From assembly GCF_009749525.1 (NCBI RefSeq), contig NZ_WOAC01000001.1:310001-374000 (forward strand): a stretch of DNA of 64,000 bases, written 5' to 3'. The stretch is from Mesorhizobium xinjiangense (GTDB lineage Bacteria; Pseudomonadota; Alphaproteobacteria; Rhizobiales; Rhizobiaceae). The position numbers and the translations under genes were made by a program. The notes beneath the pieces were generated by a model. That model saw nothing but the letters and a program-made list of their open reading frames with translations. It was not told the origin of the DNA and searched no databases. Below, piece by piece: positions 54,283 to 63,979 of the stretch (positions are counted from its first letter, which is position 1; the number at the start of each line of letters is the position of its first letter).

Positions 54283-55737
54283 ATGCGCAAGACGCTCATT
54301 CTGGCGGCAACCGCCGCCCTGTTTCCATTGTATTCCCTGGCCGGTCCGCTGTCGCCCGAACAGCGTGTCGACCTCACGGCGGCGGTCGAGTCCTACGCGC
54401 CGCGGATGAACGAGGTCTCGGACGAACTATGGCGCAATCCCGAGCTCGGCTATCTGGAAACGAAAACGAGCGCGTTGCTGCAGGGCGAATTGAAGGCGCA
54501 CGGATTCGAGATCGACACGGGCGTGGCCGGCATTCCGACTGCCTTCATCGCCAGGCGGGGCTCCGGCGAGGGACCGGTCATTGCAATCCTCGCCGAAATG
54601 GATGCGCTGCCGGGATTTTCGCAGGATGCATCGCCTGAAAGGCGGGCCATGGACGGGTTGGAGGCCGGGCATGCCTGCGGTCATCACCTCTTTGGCGCCG
54701 GATCCGTGGCCGCGGCGATCGCGGTCGCCGACTGGCTCGAGGCAAATGGCGTGGACGGACAGATCAGGCTCTACGGTACACCGGCCGAGGAAGGCGGCTC
54801 CGGCAAGGTCTATATGGTGCGCGCGGGTCTGTTCGATGATGTCGACGTGACGCTTCACTGGCATCCGGCAAGCGGCAATTCAGCCTCACAGGGCAAGTCG
54901 CTGGCCAATGTCAGTGCCAAGTTCCGCTTCGAGGGCCGCTCCGCCCATGCCGCCATGGCGCCGGACAAGGGGCGCTCGGCGCTCGACGGCATCGAGGCGA
55001 TGAACCACATGGTCAATCTCATGCGCGAGCACGTTCCGCAGGAAACGCGCATCCACTATGTCATCACCGATGGCGGCGATGCACCCAATGTCGTGCCGGA
55101 CTTCGCCGAGACCTATCTCTATGTGCGCCATCCCGACCCGGCTGTTGTGGCCGACGTGTTCGCTCGCATTGAAAAGGCGGCCGAGGGTGCGGCGCTCGGC
55201 ACCGGCACGAGCTACAGCGTCGAACGCACCGGCGGTGTTTATTCAATGTTGCCGAACGATACGCTTGGCCGGGTGATGGACGCCAATCTGCGCCAGGCCG
55301 CGCCGATCGAATGGACGGATGAGGAAACCGCCTTTGGCGAGAAGCTGCAGACGTCGCTTGGCGACAAGGCCCCGACCCTCTCCAGCGTTTCGCAGGTCGA
55401 ACCCTACGAATTCGGGACTCAGGGCTATTATTCGACCGATGTCGGCGATGTGAGCTGGGTCACACCTACCGTCGGGCTGGGCACGGCGACCTGGGTGCCG
55501 GGCACTTGGGCGCATAGCTGGCAGGCGGTTGCCGCCGGCGGCATGTCGATCGGCCACAAGGGCACGAAACTCGCTGCGCTCACCTTGGCAACCACCGCGG
55601 CGGAACTGTTCCAGTCGCCCGATTCGATCGTGGCGGCAAAGGCGGAATTCGAGACGGAGCGCGGTGCGGACTTTGCCTATGAGGCACTTATCGGCGATCG
55701 CGAGCCGCCGCTCGATTACCGGCTGCCGACGCAATAA
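54283..55737 (+). CDS. Exported M20 family amidohydrolase (AbgB-like)
   Basis: A 484-residue zinc aminoacylase/carboxypeptidase. A signal peptide is visible (about residues 1-20). Metal ligands are in 'EMDALPG', 'EAGHACGHHLFGAGS' (near 125) and 'TPAEEGGSGK' (near 167). The overall pattern is like AbgB, which cleaves p-aminobenzoyl-glutamate. With a signal peptide it would act in the periplasm, unlike cytoplasmic AbgB. GAGG lies about 6 nt upstream of 54283. No gene is seen in 54033-54282. Confidence 0.87.
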   Translation: MRKTLILAATAALFPLYSLAGPLSPEQRVDLTAAVESYAPRMNEVSDELWRNPELGYLETKTSALLQGELKAHGFEIDTGVAGIPTAFIARRGSGEGPVIAILAEMDALPGFSQDASPERRAMDGLEAGHACGHHLFGAGSVAAAIAVADWLEANGVDGQIRLYGTPAEEGGSGKVYMVRAGLFDDVDVTLHWHPASGNSASQGKSLANVSAKFRFEGRSAHAAMAPDKGRSALDGIEAMNHMVNLMREHVPQETRIHYVITDGGDAPNVVPDFAETYLYVRHPDPAVVADVFARIEKAAEGAALGTGTSYSVERTGGVYSMLPNDTLGRVMDANLRQAAPIEWTDEETAFGEKLQTSLGDKAPTLSSVSQVEPYEFGTQGYYSTDVGDVSWVTPTVGLGTATWVPGTWAHSWQAVAAGGMSIGHKGTKLAALTLATTAAELFQSPDSIVAAKAEFETERGADFAYEALIGDREPPLDYRLPTQ

Positions 55738-55801
55738 AAAAGGCTCCCGTCGGGCAAATCGTCTGAGCTATCGACCCGGAATTTCCGGCGGCCAACGAAA
55801 A

Positions 55802-55825
55802 ACGGCGGGCCACAAGGCCCGCCGT
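55802..55825 (-). terminator. Intrinsic terminator of the ffh-rpsP unit
   Basis: A 10-bp perfect stem ACGGCGGGCC/GGCCCGCCGT with an ACAA loop. On the minus strand it is followed by TTTT, 24 nt after the rpsP stop. Confidence 0.9.
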
Positions 55826-55849
55826 CGCTGCGTTGAAGGGTGCCGCAAA

Positions 55850-56278
55850 TCAGGAGGCGGCTTCTTCCGAAGGAGCCTCTTCCGCAGGGGCCTCCGCGGC
55901 GGCGGCGAGTTCCGCCTTTTCCGCCTCGATCTTGGCCGCCAGTTCCTCTTCGACTTGCTTGATCGCGGCAAGGCGTTCCTGCGCCTTCTGGCCCGGCTCG
56001 GCCTTTTTCGGGTTGTTGCGGGCCGGGCGCTTGGCCATGCCGGCCTGGTCGAGGAAGCGCAGCACCCGGTCGGTCGGCAGCGCGCCGTTGTCGAGCCAAT
56101 GCTTGATGCGCTCCTCGTTGAGCTTCACGCGTTCGGCGTCCTTGGGCAGCGTCGGGTTCCACGAGCCGATCTGCTCGATGAACCGGCCGTCGCGCGGGGA
56201 GCGCACGTCGGCGACGACGATGTGATAATAGGGGCGCTTCTTGGAGCCCGCACGGGCCAGTCGGATTTTCAGTGCCAT
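55850..56278 (-). CDS. rpsP: 30S ribosomal protein S16
   Basis: A 142-residue S16 with the family start '[37 protein letters not shown]'. The last 55 or so residues are an Ala/Glu-rich acidic tail absent from the 82-residue E. coli protein; such tails occur in Hyphomicrobiales. It is followed by a terminator, so rimM, trmD and rplS, usually next, are not linked here. Confidence 0.96.
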   Translation of the reverse strand: MALKIRLARAGSKKRPYYHIVVADVRSPRDGRFIEQIGSWNPTLPKDAERVKLNEERIKHWLDNGALPTDRVLRFLDQAGMAKRPARNNPKKAEPGQKAQERLAAIKQVEEELAAKIEAEKAELAAAAEAPAEEAPSEEAAS

Positions 56279-56322
56279 TTCATATTCTCCTGGGGTCTTG
56301 ACTGGGTATTGTGGCCGATGGT

Positions 56323-56694
56323 TCAGCCGGTTTCGCTGACGCTGCGGGGCGCGTCTTCCGACGGGTCTTCGCTTTCCGCAGCGATCATTTCGTGGTGACG
56401 GATGACCTCGCGGATGATGAAGTTCAGGAACTTCTCCGCGAAATCCGGGTCGAGATGCGCTTCGTGGGCCAGCCGGCGCAGGCGCTCGATCTGCGCGGCC
56501 TCGCGGGCGGAATCGGCCGGCGGCAGATTGTGCTCGGCCTTGAGCCGTCCCACTGCCTGGGTGCAGCGGAAGCGTTCGGCCAGCATATGGACGAGTGCGG
56601 CGTCGATATTGTCGATCGAGGCGCGGTACTGGGCCAGCTTGGCACGGACCTCGTCGCGTTGGCTGATGTCCGTCAAATCCGTTTCCGCCTTCAT
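56323..56694 (-). CDS. Chorismate mutase, AroQ type
   Basis: A 123-residue all-helical chorismate mutase that makes prephenate for Phe and Tyr. The conserved helix '[46 protein letters not shown]' holds the active-site arginines. It overlaps ffh as ATGA (56691-56694) and precedes rpsP. Confidence 0.93.
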   Translation of the reverse strand: MKAETDLTDISQRDEVRAKLAQYRASIDNIDAALVHMLAERFRCTQAVGRLKAEHNLPPADSAREAAQIERLRRLAHEAHLDPDFAEKFLNFIIREVIRHHEMIAAESEDPSEDAPRSVSETG

Positions 56695-58271
56695 TTCTTC
56701 TTCGGCATGCCCGGCAGGCCGCCGCCGAGGCCGGGCAGTTTGGCGCCGCCCGGCATGCCGCCTCCACCGGGCAGACCCGGCAGACCGCCGGGCAAGCCGC
56801 CGCTGCCGAGCCCGGCGGCCTCGGCCTGCTTCTTGAGCTCTTCGATCTGCTTCGGGTCCATCTTGGATAGATCGGGCATTCCGCCCATGCCGCCCGGCAT
56901 GCCGCCGCCGAGCCCCATCTTCTGGGCCATGCCGCCCATCAGGCCGCGCATCATGCCCGCGCCCTTGCCCTTCTTGCCGCCCATCGCCTTCATCATATCG
57001 GCCATCTGGCGGTGCATCTTCAGCAGCTTGTTGATCTGGGCGGCGTTGGTCCCGGAGCCTGCGGCAATGCGCTTCTTCCGGCTGTGCTTGAGGATATCCG
57101 GATTGGTCCGCTCAGCCCGGGTCATCGAGGAGATGATGGCGAGCTGCTGCTTGAACATGCGGTCGTCGAGCCCGGCCGCCGCCATCTGGTCCTTCATCTT
57201 GCCCATGCCGGGCATCATCCCCATGATGCCGCCCATGCCGCCCATCTTCTGCATCTGGTGCAGCTGATCGGCGAGGTCCTCGAGATCGAACTTGCCGGCC
57301 TGCATCCTCTTCGCCATCGCCGCCGCCTTGTCGGCGTCGATGGTTTCGGAGGCCTTTTCGACAAGCGAGACGATGTCGCCCATGCCGAGAATGCGGTCGG
57401 CGATGCGCTTGGGATGGAACTCCTCCAGCGCATCCATCTTCTCGCCGGTGCCGATGATCTTGACCGGCTTGCCGGTGACGGCACGCATGGAAAGCGCCGC
57501 GCCGCCGCGCCCGTCGCCGTCCATGCGGGTGAGAACCAGCCCGGTGATGCCGACGCGCTCGTCGAAGCTGCGGGCGAGATTGACTGCATCCTGACCGGTC
57601 AGCGAATCGGCGACGAGAAGGATCTCGTGCGGGTTGGAGGCCGACTTGATGTCGGCCATTTCCATCATCAGCGGCTCGTCGATATGGGTGCGGCCGGCCG
57701 TGTCGAGGATAACGACATCGTGGCCGCCGAGCTTGCCGGCCTGCACGGCGCGCCTGGCGATGTCGACCGGCGACTGGCCGGCGATGATCGGCAAGGTGGC
57801 TGTGTCGACCTGCTCGCCGAGCTGTTTGAGCTGTTCCTGGGCGGCCGGCCGGCGCGTGTCGAGCGAGGCCATGAGGACCTTCTTGCCCTGGCGCTCGGCA
57901 AGGCGCTTGGCGATCTTGGCCGTCGTGGTGGTCTTGCCCGAGCCCTGCAGGCCGACCATCATCAAAACGACCGGCGCGGGCGCGTTGAGGTCGATCGCCT
58001 GGCCTTCCGAGCCGAGCATTTCGACCAGCTCGTCATGAACGATCTTGACGACCATCTGGCCGGGCTTGATCGATTTGAGAACTTCCGCGCCCACGGCCTT
58101 GGCCCGCACGCGGTCGGTGAAGGAGCGCACCACGTCGAGCGCAACATCCGCCTCGATCAGCGCACGGCGCACCTCGCGCAGCGCCGCAGAGACATCCGCC
58201 TCCGAAAGCGCGCCGCGGCCGGTGAGGCCGTTCAGAATGGAGCCAAGCCGCTCTTGCAGCGATTCAAACAT
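56691..58271 (-). CDS. ffh: Signal recognition particle GTPase Ffh
   Basis: A 526-residue SRP54 protein that targets membrane proteins with 4.5S RNA. G1 is '[13 protein letters not shown]' near residue 107, G3 '[12 protein letters not shown]' near 190 and G4 appears as '[13 protein letters not shown]' (Arg-Met instead of the usual Lys-Leu). The M domain is rich in Met, and the last 90 residues are a Gly/Met/Pro low-complexity tail ending KKK, longer than in E. coli (453 residues). Confidence 0.96.
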   Translation of the reverse strand: MFESLQERLGSILNGLTGRGALSEADVSAALREVRRALIEADVALDVVRSFTDRVRAKAVGAEVLKSIKPGQMVVKIVHDELVEMLGSEGQAIDLNAPAPVVLMMVGLQGSGKTTTTAKIAKRLAERQGKKVLMASLDTRRPAAQEQLKQLGEQVDTATLPIIAGQSPVDIARRAVQAGKLGGHDVVILDTAGRTHIDEPLMMEMADIKSASNPHEILLVADSLTGQDAVNLARSFDERVGITGLVLTRMDGDGRGGAALSMRAVTGKPVKIIGTGEKMDALEEFHPKRIADRILGMGDIVSLVEKASETIDADKAAAMAKRMQAGKFDLEDLADQLHQMQKMGGMGGIMGMMPGMGKMKDQMAAAGLDDRMFKQQLAIISSMTRAERTNPDILKHSRKKRIAAGSGTNAAQINKLLKMHRQMADMMKAMGGKKGKGAGMMRGLMGGMAQKMGLGGGMPGGMGGMPDLSKMDPKQIEELKKQAEAAGLGSGGLPGGLPGLPGGGGMPGGAKLPGLGGGLPGMPKKK

Positions 58272-58364
58272 CGATCATCCTCGCATCTCGGATCGTTTCG
58301 AAACCGAGAAGTAGTGCTTCCGCGGCGGTGATGGAACCCGCAGCAGGCCGGCAAAGCCAAAAAG

Positions 58365-58393
58365 CACCCGGGGGCGCATCGCGCTGCCGGGTG
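58365..58393 (-). terminator. Intrinsic terminator after the SH3-domain gene
   Basis: CACCCGG pairs with CCGGGTG around a 15-nt loop that can pair further, followed on the minus strand by CTTTTT. It lies in the 333-bp spacer 58272-58604, which otherwise shows only the small palindrome GTTTCGAAAC near the ffh start and no gene. Confidence 0.75.
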
Positions 58394-58604
58394 TTGACCT
58401 CCGGGATCGCTTTATACCTGTCAGGGTCCCGGTCGGCTGCTCGGAGTGGTCACTCGTCGCTGAATGTCGGCGCTGTAGACAGGATATGGCCGCCGGAGTC
58501 AAGCCGAATGTGCCGAACGGCATTGCTTTGGTCGTCGAGCAATTCTGCCGGCGATCCGGACCGCCGGCGTTTCCCGGCGGACCGTTGTCTCGGACGGCGA
58601 CCGA

Positions 58605-59246
58605 CTATCTGTAGATATAGACGATCCGCCGCGTCTGCGGTTCGATCAGCATGGGCTGGTCGTTGACGTAGACGTAGTCATACTCGTAATCGGGGATCTC
58701 GTGTACTTCGACAGTGGGCGGAAGTCCCGTTCCGACCGCGATCTGACGCTCGAGATAGACCGGTTCTGCGGGGCGGTCGTAGATATAGCGACGAACCTCC
58801 GCCGGGGGTCGGACCGTCTGCTCGACATAGCCGCCGACCGTCGTGTCGGCCGGCCCGATCAGGGTGTCGGACGCGGTCGATCCGCCGACCACGGCGCCGC
58901 CGGCACCTTCGTAAACCACGACCGGCACGGCCAAGTCGGCGCGATGGTCGGCGACGATCACCTGCCGTCCGGCGTAATCGGTTGCCAGATAGTCGGAATA
59001 GACCCAACCCTCGCGGCCGCCATAACTGATGGAGCACCAGCCGCTCGTTTCCAGGCAACCGTTGAGATAGGCGGGTTGATCGAGCGGCAGAACCGTGACG
59101 ATGCCGTATTGCGGTCCCGGGCCGATGCGCATGTTGAGGTCCGTGGTGGCAATGACGCTGCTTTGCGCCGCCACCGCACCTGTCAGGCCGAGAATGCCGA
59201 CGGCGACGGCAGCCCCGGTGGCACTGATCTTGATTGTTCTTGTCAT
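58605..59246 (-). CDS. Exported SH3b and DUF1236 domain protein
   Basis: A 213-residue protein with a signal peptide (cleavage after AVAAQ). A bacterial SH3 domain follows ('IATTDLNMRIGPGPQYGIVTVLP' and 'GWCSISYGGREGWVYSDYLA', residues 33-90), then a Gly/Ala linker and a C-terminal DUF1236 domain ('YEYDYVYVNDQPMLIEPQTRRIVYIYR'). It probably binds the cell wall in the periplasm. Two Cys in the SH3 part could form a disulfide. It is divergent from the MltB-like gene. Confidence 0.85.
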   Translation of the reverse strand: MTRTIKISATGAAVAVGILGLTGAVAAQSSVIATTDLNMRIGPGPQYGIVTVLPLDQPAYLNGCLETSGWCSISYGGREGWVYSDYLATDYAGRQVIVADHRADLAVPVVVYEGAGGAVVGGSTASDTLIGPADTTVGGYVEQTVRPPAEVRRYIYDRPAEPVYLERQIAVGTGLPPTVEVHEIPDYEYDYVYVNDQPMLIEPQTRRIVYIYR

Positions 59247-59513
59247 TGTTGTGCTCCGTTGCTCGACCCCCCGGGTACAGGCAACGAGCAACCGGTCATA
59301 TCGTTCCCATCGGACCAGGGCATTGGACGGATGGAGGGTGTGAACCGTGCGGGAGAGCATGCAACCGCCGCATGGCGATATCGATCTGCCATGTTTTTGC
59401 CGCCCGGCCAGCCCCCTCGGCTGCTCGCGGAGAAAGAATCCGGCGCAGCGGTGACAAATACTGGTGGAAATGGCAAGTTCGCGACATCTCGATTCGATCT
59501 TCAGGAGAGCGTC

Positions 59514-60326
59514 ATGGCAGTGTTTGCCGGATGGGGAGTATTCGCTTCGGCATTTCTTGTGGCCGGACTTTTTGCCAACGCTGCCGAGGCGGCCAGATGC
59601 GGCAACAATGCCGGCGGCTTCGAGGCGTGGAAGCAGGAGATGGCGGGCGAGGCGAGAGGCGCGGGCATAGGCCAGCGCGGGCTGGCCGCTCTGCAGGGCA
59701 CGCATTATTCGCGTTCGACCATCAGCGCCGATCGCGGCCAGAAGAGCTTCAAATATTCGCTCGAGAAGTTCATGCAGGTGCGCGGCTCAAATGTCATCGT
59801 CTCCAAGGGCCGGTCGCTCAAGAAGAAGAATGGACAACTGTTCGCCAATATCGAGCGGCGCTACGGCGTCCCGCCGGGGCCTCTGCTCGCCATCTGGGGC
59901 ATGGAAACCGGCTTCGGCCGTTTCATGGGCGACACAAATCTCGTCTCGGCGACGGCGACTTTGGCCTATGACTGCCGGCGCTCGGAATTCTTTACCGGAC
60001 ATCTGATGGCGGCGCTGACGCTGGTCGACCGCGGCGTCATCTCCTCGCAGACGACGGGGGCCAAGCATGGCGAGCTCGGCCAGACGCAGTTCCTGCCGGG
60101 GAGCGTGCTGCGCTACGGTGCCGACGGCGACGGCGACGGACGTCTCAATCTGCGCTCGACGGCTGACGCCCTGGCCTCCACGGCCAATTTTCTTGTCGCC
60201 CATGGCTGGCGGCGCGGTGCCGGCTATCAGCCCGGACAACCCAATTACCGCGCCATTCAGGGATGGAATGCGGCGACCGTCTACCAGCAGGCGATCGCCA
60301 TCATGGCCGCACAGATCGACGGGTGA
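59514..60326 (+). CDS. Lytic murein transglycosylase, MltB/SLT_2 family
   Basis: A 270-residue exported enzyme with a signal peptide cut after AEA. The catalytic Glu is in 'LLAIWGMETGFGRFMG' near residue 130. 'GELGQTQFLPGSVLRYGADGDGDGRLNL' near 190-215 is the MltB calcium-loop region. It cleaves peptidoglycan without hydrolysis. CAGGAGAGC precedes the ATG at 59514; the long upstream reading lies opposite the SH3 gene and is not real. Confidence 0.92.
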   Translation: MAVFAGWGVFASAFLVAGLFANAAEAARCGNNAGGFEAWKQEMAGEARGAGIGQRGLAALQGTHYSRSTISADRGQKSFKYSLEKFMQVRGSNVIVSKGRSLKKKNGQLFANIERRYGVPPGPLLAIWGMETGFGRFMGDTNLVSATATLAYDCRRSEFFTGHLMAALTLVDRGVISSQTTGAKHGELGQTQFLPGSVLRYGADGDGDGRLNLRSTADALASTANFLVAHGWRRGAGYQPGQPNYRAIQGWNAATVYQQAIAIMAAQIDG

Positions 60327-60335
60327 GCCGGACCA

Positions 60336-60359
60336 CTTCGCCCCGCAAACGGGGCGAAG
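60336..60359. terminator. Hairpin between the convergent MltB-like gene and argG
   Basis: A 10-bp perfect stem CTTCGCCCCG/CGGGGCGAAG with a CAAA loop, 10 nt after one stop and 11 nt from the other. No T-run on either side, so its strength as a terminator is uncertain. Confidence 0.6.
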
Positions 60360-60369
60360 CGCATTGTAG

Positions 60370-61584
60370 TCAGCCGTTGCGTTCGCGGGCTGCGAGCGTC
60401 CGCAGCCTCAACGCGTTGAGGCGGATGAAACCGGCTGCGTCCTTCTGGTCATAGGCACCGCGGTCGTCCTCGAAGGTGACGAGGGCGTCGGAATAGAGCG
60501 ACTTGTCGGACCGGCGGCCCGTGACGATGACATTGCCCTTGTAGAGCTTCAGCCGGACCTCGCCCTCGACATCCTTCTGGCTGTGATCGATCGCCGCCTG
60601 CAGCATTTCGCGCTCGGGCGAGAACCAGAAGCCGTTATAGATGAGCTCGGCATAGCGCGGCATCAGCTCGTCCTTCAGATGCGCCGCGCCGCGGTCGAGC
60701 GTGATCGATTCCATGGCGCGGTGGGCGGCAAGCAGGATCGTGCCGCCGGGCGTCTCGTAGACGCCGCGCGACTTCATGCCGACGAAGCGGTTTTCCACCA
60801 GATCGAGCCTGCCGATGCCGTTGTCGCGGCCGAGATCGTTGAGGGCGGCCAGCAGCGTGGCCGGCGACATCGGCTTGCCGTTCAGGGCGACCGGATCGCC
60901 GTTCTTGAAGGTTAGCGTGATCTCGGTCGCCACGTCGGGCGCGTCCATCGGCGAGACGCTGCGCTGATGCACATATTCGGGCGGCTCGAGCCAGGGATCC
61001 TCAAGCACCTTCCCCTCCGAGGACGAGTGCAACAGGTTGGCATCGACGGAGAACGGCGCCTCGCCCTGCTTGTCCTTGGGTACCGGGATCTGGTGCGCCT
61101 GGGCGAAGTTGATCAGGTCGGTGCGCGACTTGAAGCTCCAGTCGCGCCACGGCGCGATCACCTTGATATCGGGGTTGAGCGCATAGGCCGACAGTTCGTA
61201 CCGAACCTGGTCGTTACCCTTCCCTGTCGAGCCATGGGCGACGGCATCGGCGCCGGTCTCGGCTGCAATCTCCACAAGATGTTTAGCAATTAGCGGCCGG
61301 GCAATGGACGTGCCGAGCAGATAGGTTCCCTCGTAGAGCGCGTTGGCGCGGAACATTGGGAACACGTAGTCACGCACGAACTCCTCTCGGACATCGACTA
61401 TGCGGATGTCCTTGATGCCGAGCATCTCGGCCTTCTTGCGCGCCGGCTCCAGTTCCTCGCCCTGGCCGAGATCGGCCGTGAACGTCACCACTTCGGCGCC
61501 GAGCTCGGTCTGCAGCCATTTCAGGATGATGGAGGTATCGAGCCCGCCTGAATAGGCAAGCACAACTTTCTTGACGTCCGGCAT
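60370..61584 (-). CDS. argG: Argininosuccinate synthase
   Basis: A 404-residue ATP pyrophosphatase that joins citrulline and aspartate. The PP-loop is '[18 protein letters not shown]' (residues 6-23); '[15 protein letters not shown]' near 115 and '[30 protein letters not shown]' later are family blocks. The start at 61584 matches the family. Other arg genes are not in the window. Confidence 0.96.
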   Translation of the reverse strand: MPDVKKVVLAYSGGLDTSIILKWLQTELGAEVVTFTADLGQGEELEPARKKAEMLGIKDIRIVDVREEFVRDYVFPMFRANALYEGTYLLGTSIARPLIAKHLVEIAAETGADAVAHGSTGKGNDQVRYELSAYALNPDIKVIAPWRDWSFKSRTDLINFAQAHQIPVPKDKQGEAPFSVDANLLHSSSEGKVLEDPWLEPPEYVHQRSVSPMDAPDVATEITLTFKNGDPVALNGKPMSPATLLAALNDLGRDNGIGRLDLVENRFVGMKSRGVYETPGGTILLAAHRAMESITLDRGAAHLKDELMPRYAELIYNGFWFSPEREMLQAAIDHSQKDVEGEVRLKLYKGNVIVTGRRSDKSLYSDALVTFEDDRGAYDQKDAAGFIRLNALRLRTLAARERNG

Positions 61585-61686
61585 GATGTCCTCATGAAAC
61601 GGGGGTGCTGAATGCTGCGGCTTATAGGACGGCGAGACGCGATGTTGCAAGCAATCCGGCGGCTGCGGCAGCGGGCCGCCGCGCGA

Positions 61687-61887
61687 TTATCGTCGCCGGA
61701 AGAGCTGTTCCCAGAAATCGAAGGCGGCGAGCGCGATGCCGATCAGCACGACGATGATGAGGTCGGCATGCGGCACCTTGGCGACAATGACGCCGAGAAA
61801 GGCGATCAAGACAAGCAGGGCGAGGATCGCGATGATCCGGTCCGCCGTTCTCGAGATGCCGTTGCCGTTGCCGTTTTGCGTCGCCAT
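61687..61887 (-). CDS. Small two-segment membrane protein
   Basis: A 66-residue protein with an Asn/Gly start, two hydrophobic segments (about residues 18-37 and 42-58) and a charged end EQLFRRR. I do not recognise the family. GGAGGGACGA directly precedes the ATG at 61887, a strong site. It lies 10 nt after the TRAP DctM gene on the same strand and is probably part of that operon. Confidence 0.7.
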   Translation of the reverse strand: MATQNGNGNGISRTADRIIAILALLVLIAFLGVIVAKVPHADLIIVVLIGIALAAFDFWEQLFRRR

Positions 61888-61897
61888 TCGTCCCTCC

Positions 61898-63316
61898 TCA
61901 GCGTCCGTAGACCAGTTGCGGCAGCCAGTAGACGATCTCGGGGACATTGTAGAGGATGACCATCGAGAGGAACACCATCAACAGGTAGGGCAGCGAGCCC
62001 TTGAAGATCTGGACGAGCTGCACATGCGGTGGCGCAATTCCCTTCAGATAATAGGCCGACATGGCCATGGGCGGTGTCAGGAACGAGGTTTGCAGGTTGA
62101 GCGCGATCAGGATGCCGAAGAATAGCGGGTCGATGCCGAAATGCGGCAGCAGCGGCAGGAAGATCGGCACGAAGATGATGATGATCTCCGACCATTCGAG
62201 CGGCCAGCCGAGCAGGAAGATGATGAGCTGTGCCAGCAGCAGGAACTGCAGCGGCGTCATGTCGAGGCCGACGACGAAATCGGAGATGAGCTGCTCGCCG
62301 CCGAGATAGGAAAAGACCGAGGCGAAGGTCCAGGAGCCGACGAAGAGCCAGCACACCATGGCCGTCGTGCGCACCGTCAGATAGACCGATTCACGCAGGC
62401 GCTGCCAGGTAAGCGCGCGGTAGGCCATCGCCAGGATCAGGCCCCCGCCGGCCCCCACGGCGGCGGCTTCCGAGGGCGTGGCGAGACCGAAAAGGATCGC
62501 GCCGAGGACGGAGAGGATCAGGACGGCGAGCGGGAAAAAGGAGGTCAGGAGCAGGAACAGCAGCCGGCCGAGAGGCACTTCCTGGCCTCTCATGTCCGGC
62601 CGTGGCGCCACTGTGGGCTGCAGCGTGGCCCGGACGATGATGTAGACGAGGTAGAGCCCCGCCAGGAGCAGGCCCGGAAACAGGGCCCCGGCATAGAGCC
62701 TGACGATCGAGACACCCGACGTTGCGGCATAGACGATGAGCATGATCGACGGCGGGATCAAGATGCCGAGCGTTCCGCCGGCGCAGATGACGCCGGAAGC
62801 GAAGCTCGTATCGTAGCGCGCCTTCAGCATCGCCGGGAAGGCAAGCAGGCCCATCAGCGTGACCACCGCGCCGACGATGCCTGTGGCGGTGGCGAACAGC
62901 GCGCAGGTGATCAGTGCGGCGACGGCCATCGAGCCCGGTACCCGCCGCGCGGCGATGCTGAGCGTGGAGAACAGGCGGTCGACGATGTTGGCGCGTTCGA
63001 CGATGTAGCCCATGAACAGGAAGAGCGGCACGGCCGTCAGCACGTCGTTGGCCATGACCGAATAGGTCTGGTTGACGAAGAGATCGAAGACGCGGTTGTT
63101 GAAGAAGCCGGCCACCCAGCTTTCGGCGAGCGTCCAGGCATCCGCCCCCTGTTCGACCGCCCGGTAATAGTCGCGCCACATGCGCGCGGGGTCGAAATAG
63201 GCGTAGTAGCCGAAGGTTATGCCCAGTGCCATCAGCGTGAAGGCGATGGGAAAGCCGAACATGATGACGGCGATGAAGATGCCGAGCATGGCGACGGCGA
63301 TCTGCGGGTCGGTCAT
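61898..63316 (-). CDS. dctM: TRAP transporter large permease, DctM type
   Basis: A 472-residue DctM protein with the signature 'CAGGTLGILIPPSIMLIVYAATSG' near residue 170 and 'LEWSEIIIIFVPIFLPLL' later. It is longer than the copy at 5479-6774 because of an extra loop around residues 230-260. It overlaps its DctQ by ATGA (63313-63316). The 'MPPxxL'-type substrate is unknown, and its binding protein is not within the window. Confidence 0.92.
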   Translation of the reverse strand: MTDPQIAVAMLGIFIAVIMFGFPIAFTLMALGITFGYYAYFDPARMWRDYYRAVEQGADAWTLAESWVAGFFNNRVFDLFVNQTYSVMANDVLTAVPLFLFMGYIVERANIVDRLFSTLSIAARRVPGSMAVAALITCALFATATGIVGAVVTLMGLLAFPAMLKARYDTSFASGVICAGGTLGILIPPSIMLIVYAATSGVSIVRLYAGALFPGLLLAGLYLVYIIVRATLQPTVAPRPDMRGQEVPLGRLLFLLLTSFFPLAVLILSVLGAILFGLATPSEAAAVGAGGGLILAMAYRALTWQRLRESVYLTVRTTAMVCWLFVGSWTFASVFSYLGGEQLISDFVVGLDMTPLQFLLLAQLIIFLLGWPLEWSEIIIIFVPIFLPLLPHFGIDPLFFGILIALNLQTSFLTPPMAMSAYYLKGIAPPHVQLVQIFKGSLPYLLMVFLSMVILYNVPEIVYWLPQLVYGR

Positions 63317-63912
63317 GAACGGTCTCCGTCGGCGTCTGTGCCCGCCGCATGTTGTGCGCCTTCCTGCAGAAGGATGGTCTCCATCTCCTCCACATCTTCC
63401 TCGTGGCGCGGCCATTCGCCGGTGCGGATGGTGACGACGCAGCGCAGGACCTGCGCGACGCCCTGGATGACGAGAAGGATCCCGGCGGCCACGATGACCG
63501 ACTTGAACTGGTAGATCGGAATGCTGGCCGGGCTCATCGTGCTAACTTCGAGATAGCTCCATGAGCGGCCCGCATAGCGCCAGCCGGAAATCACCAGCGC
63601 CAGGACGCCCGGGAAGAAGAAGATGAGATAAAGGACCAGTTCCACCCTGGCCTGCGTCGCCGGTTTCCACAAACGGTAGATGAAGTCGCCGCGCACATGG
63701 CCGTTGCGCGACAAGGTGTAGGCGCCACCCATCATGAACAATGTGCCATACATGATGTAGCTGACGTCGAAGGCCCAGGCCGTCGGGGCGTTGAGGACGT
63801 AGCGCACGAAGACTTCGTAGCCGACGCCCAGCGTCATCACCATGATGCACCAGGCGAAAGCCTTGCCGAACCAGGCCGAGATGCGGTCGGCAAGACGGAT
63901 ATAGCGGATCAT
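63313..63912 (-). CDS. dctQ: TRAP transporter small permease, DctQ type
   Basis: A 199-residue DctQ with four hydrophobic segments and 'VGYEVFVRYVLNAPTAWAFDVSYIMYGTLFMMGGAYTLSRNGHVRGD', the family core. A hydrophilic acidic tail of about 30 residues is added. GGGAG precedes the start at 63912. The dctP of this system probably lies just right of the window; the lone dctP at 9957-10988 is about 52 kb away and not clearly its partner. Confidence 0.9.
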   Translation of the reverse strand: MIRYIRLADRISAWFGKAFAWCIMVMTLGVGYEVFVRYVLNAPTAWAFDVSYIMYGTLFMMGGAYTLSRNGHVRGDFIYRLWKPATQARVELVLYLIFFFPGVLALVISGWRYAGRSWSYLEVSTMSPASIPIYQFKSVIVAAGILLVIQGVAQVLRCVVTIRTGEWPRHEEDVEEMETILLQEGAQHAAGTDADGDRS

Positions 63913-63931
63913 GAGGCTCCCCGCCCGGCTG

Positions 63932-63979
63932 GAGCAATTCCAGGAGAAGTGAAAACCCGTTCTCCGTCCGGAATTGCTC
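63932..63979. repeat. Interspersed palindromic repeat at the window end
   Basis: Outer arms GAGCAATTCC and GGAATTGCTC are exact inverted copies. Inner arms GGAGAA/TTCTCC extend the stem. The text closely resembles a repeat found between genes in many rhizobia, from memory. It lies 19 nt upstream of dctQ, between it and whatever precedes. Confidence 0.7.

Noticed and set aside
57012-58331. A 439-codon open frame on the plus strand
   Set aside because: It is antisense to ffh and has the His/Asp/Arg-rich make-up of an antisense reading.
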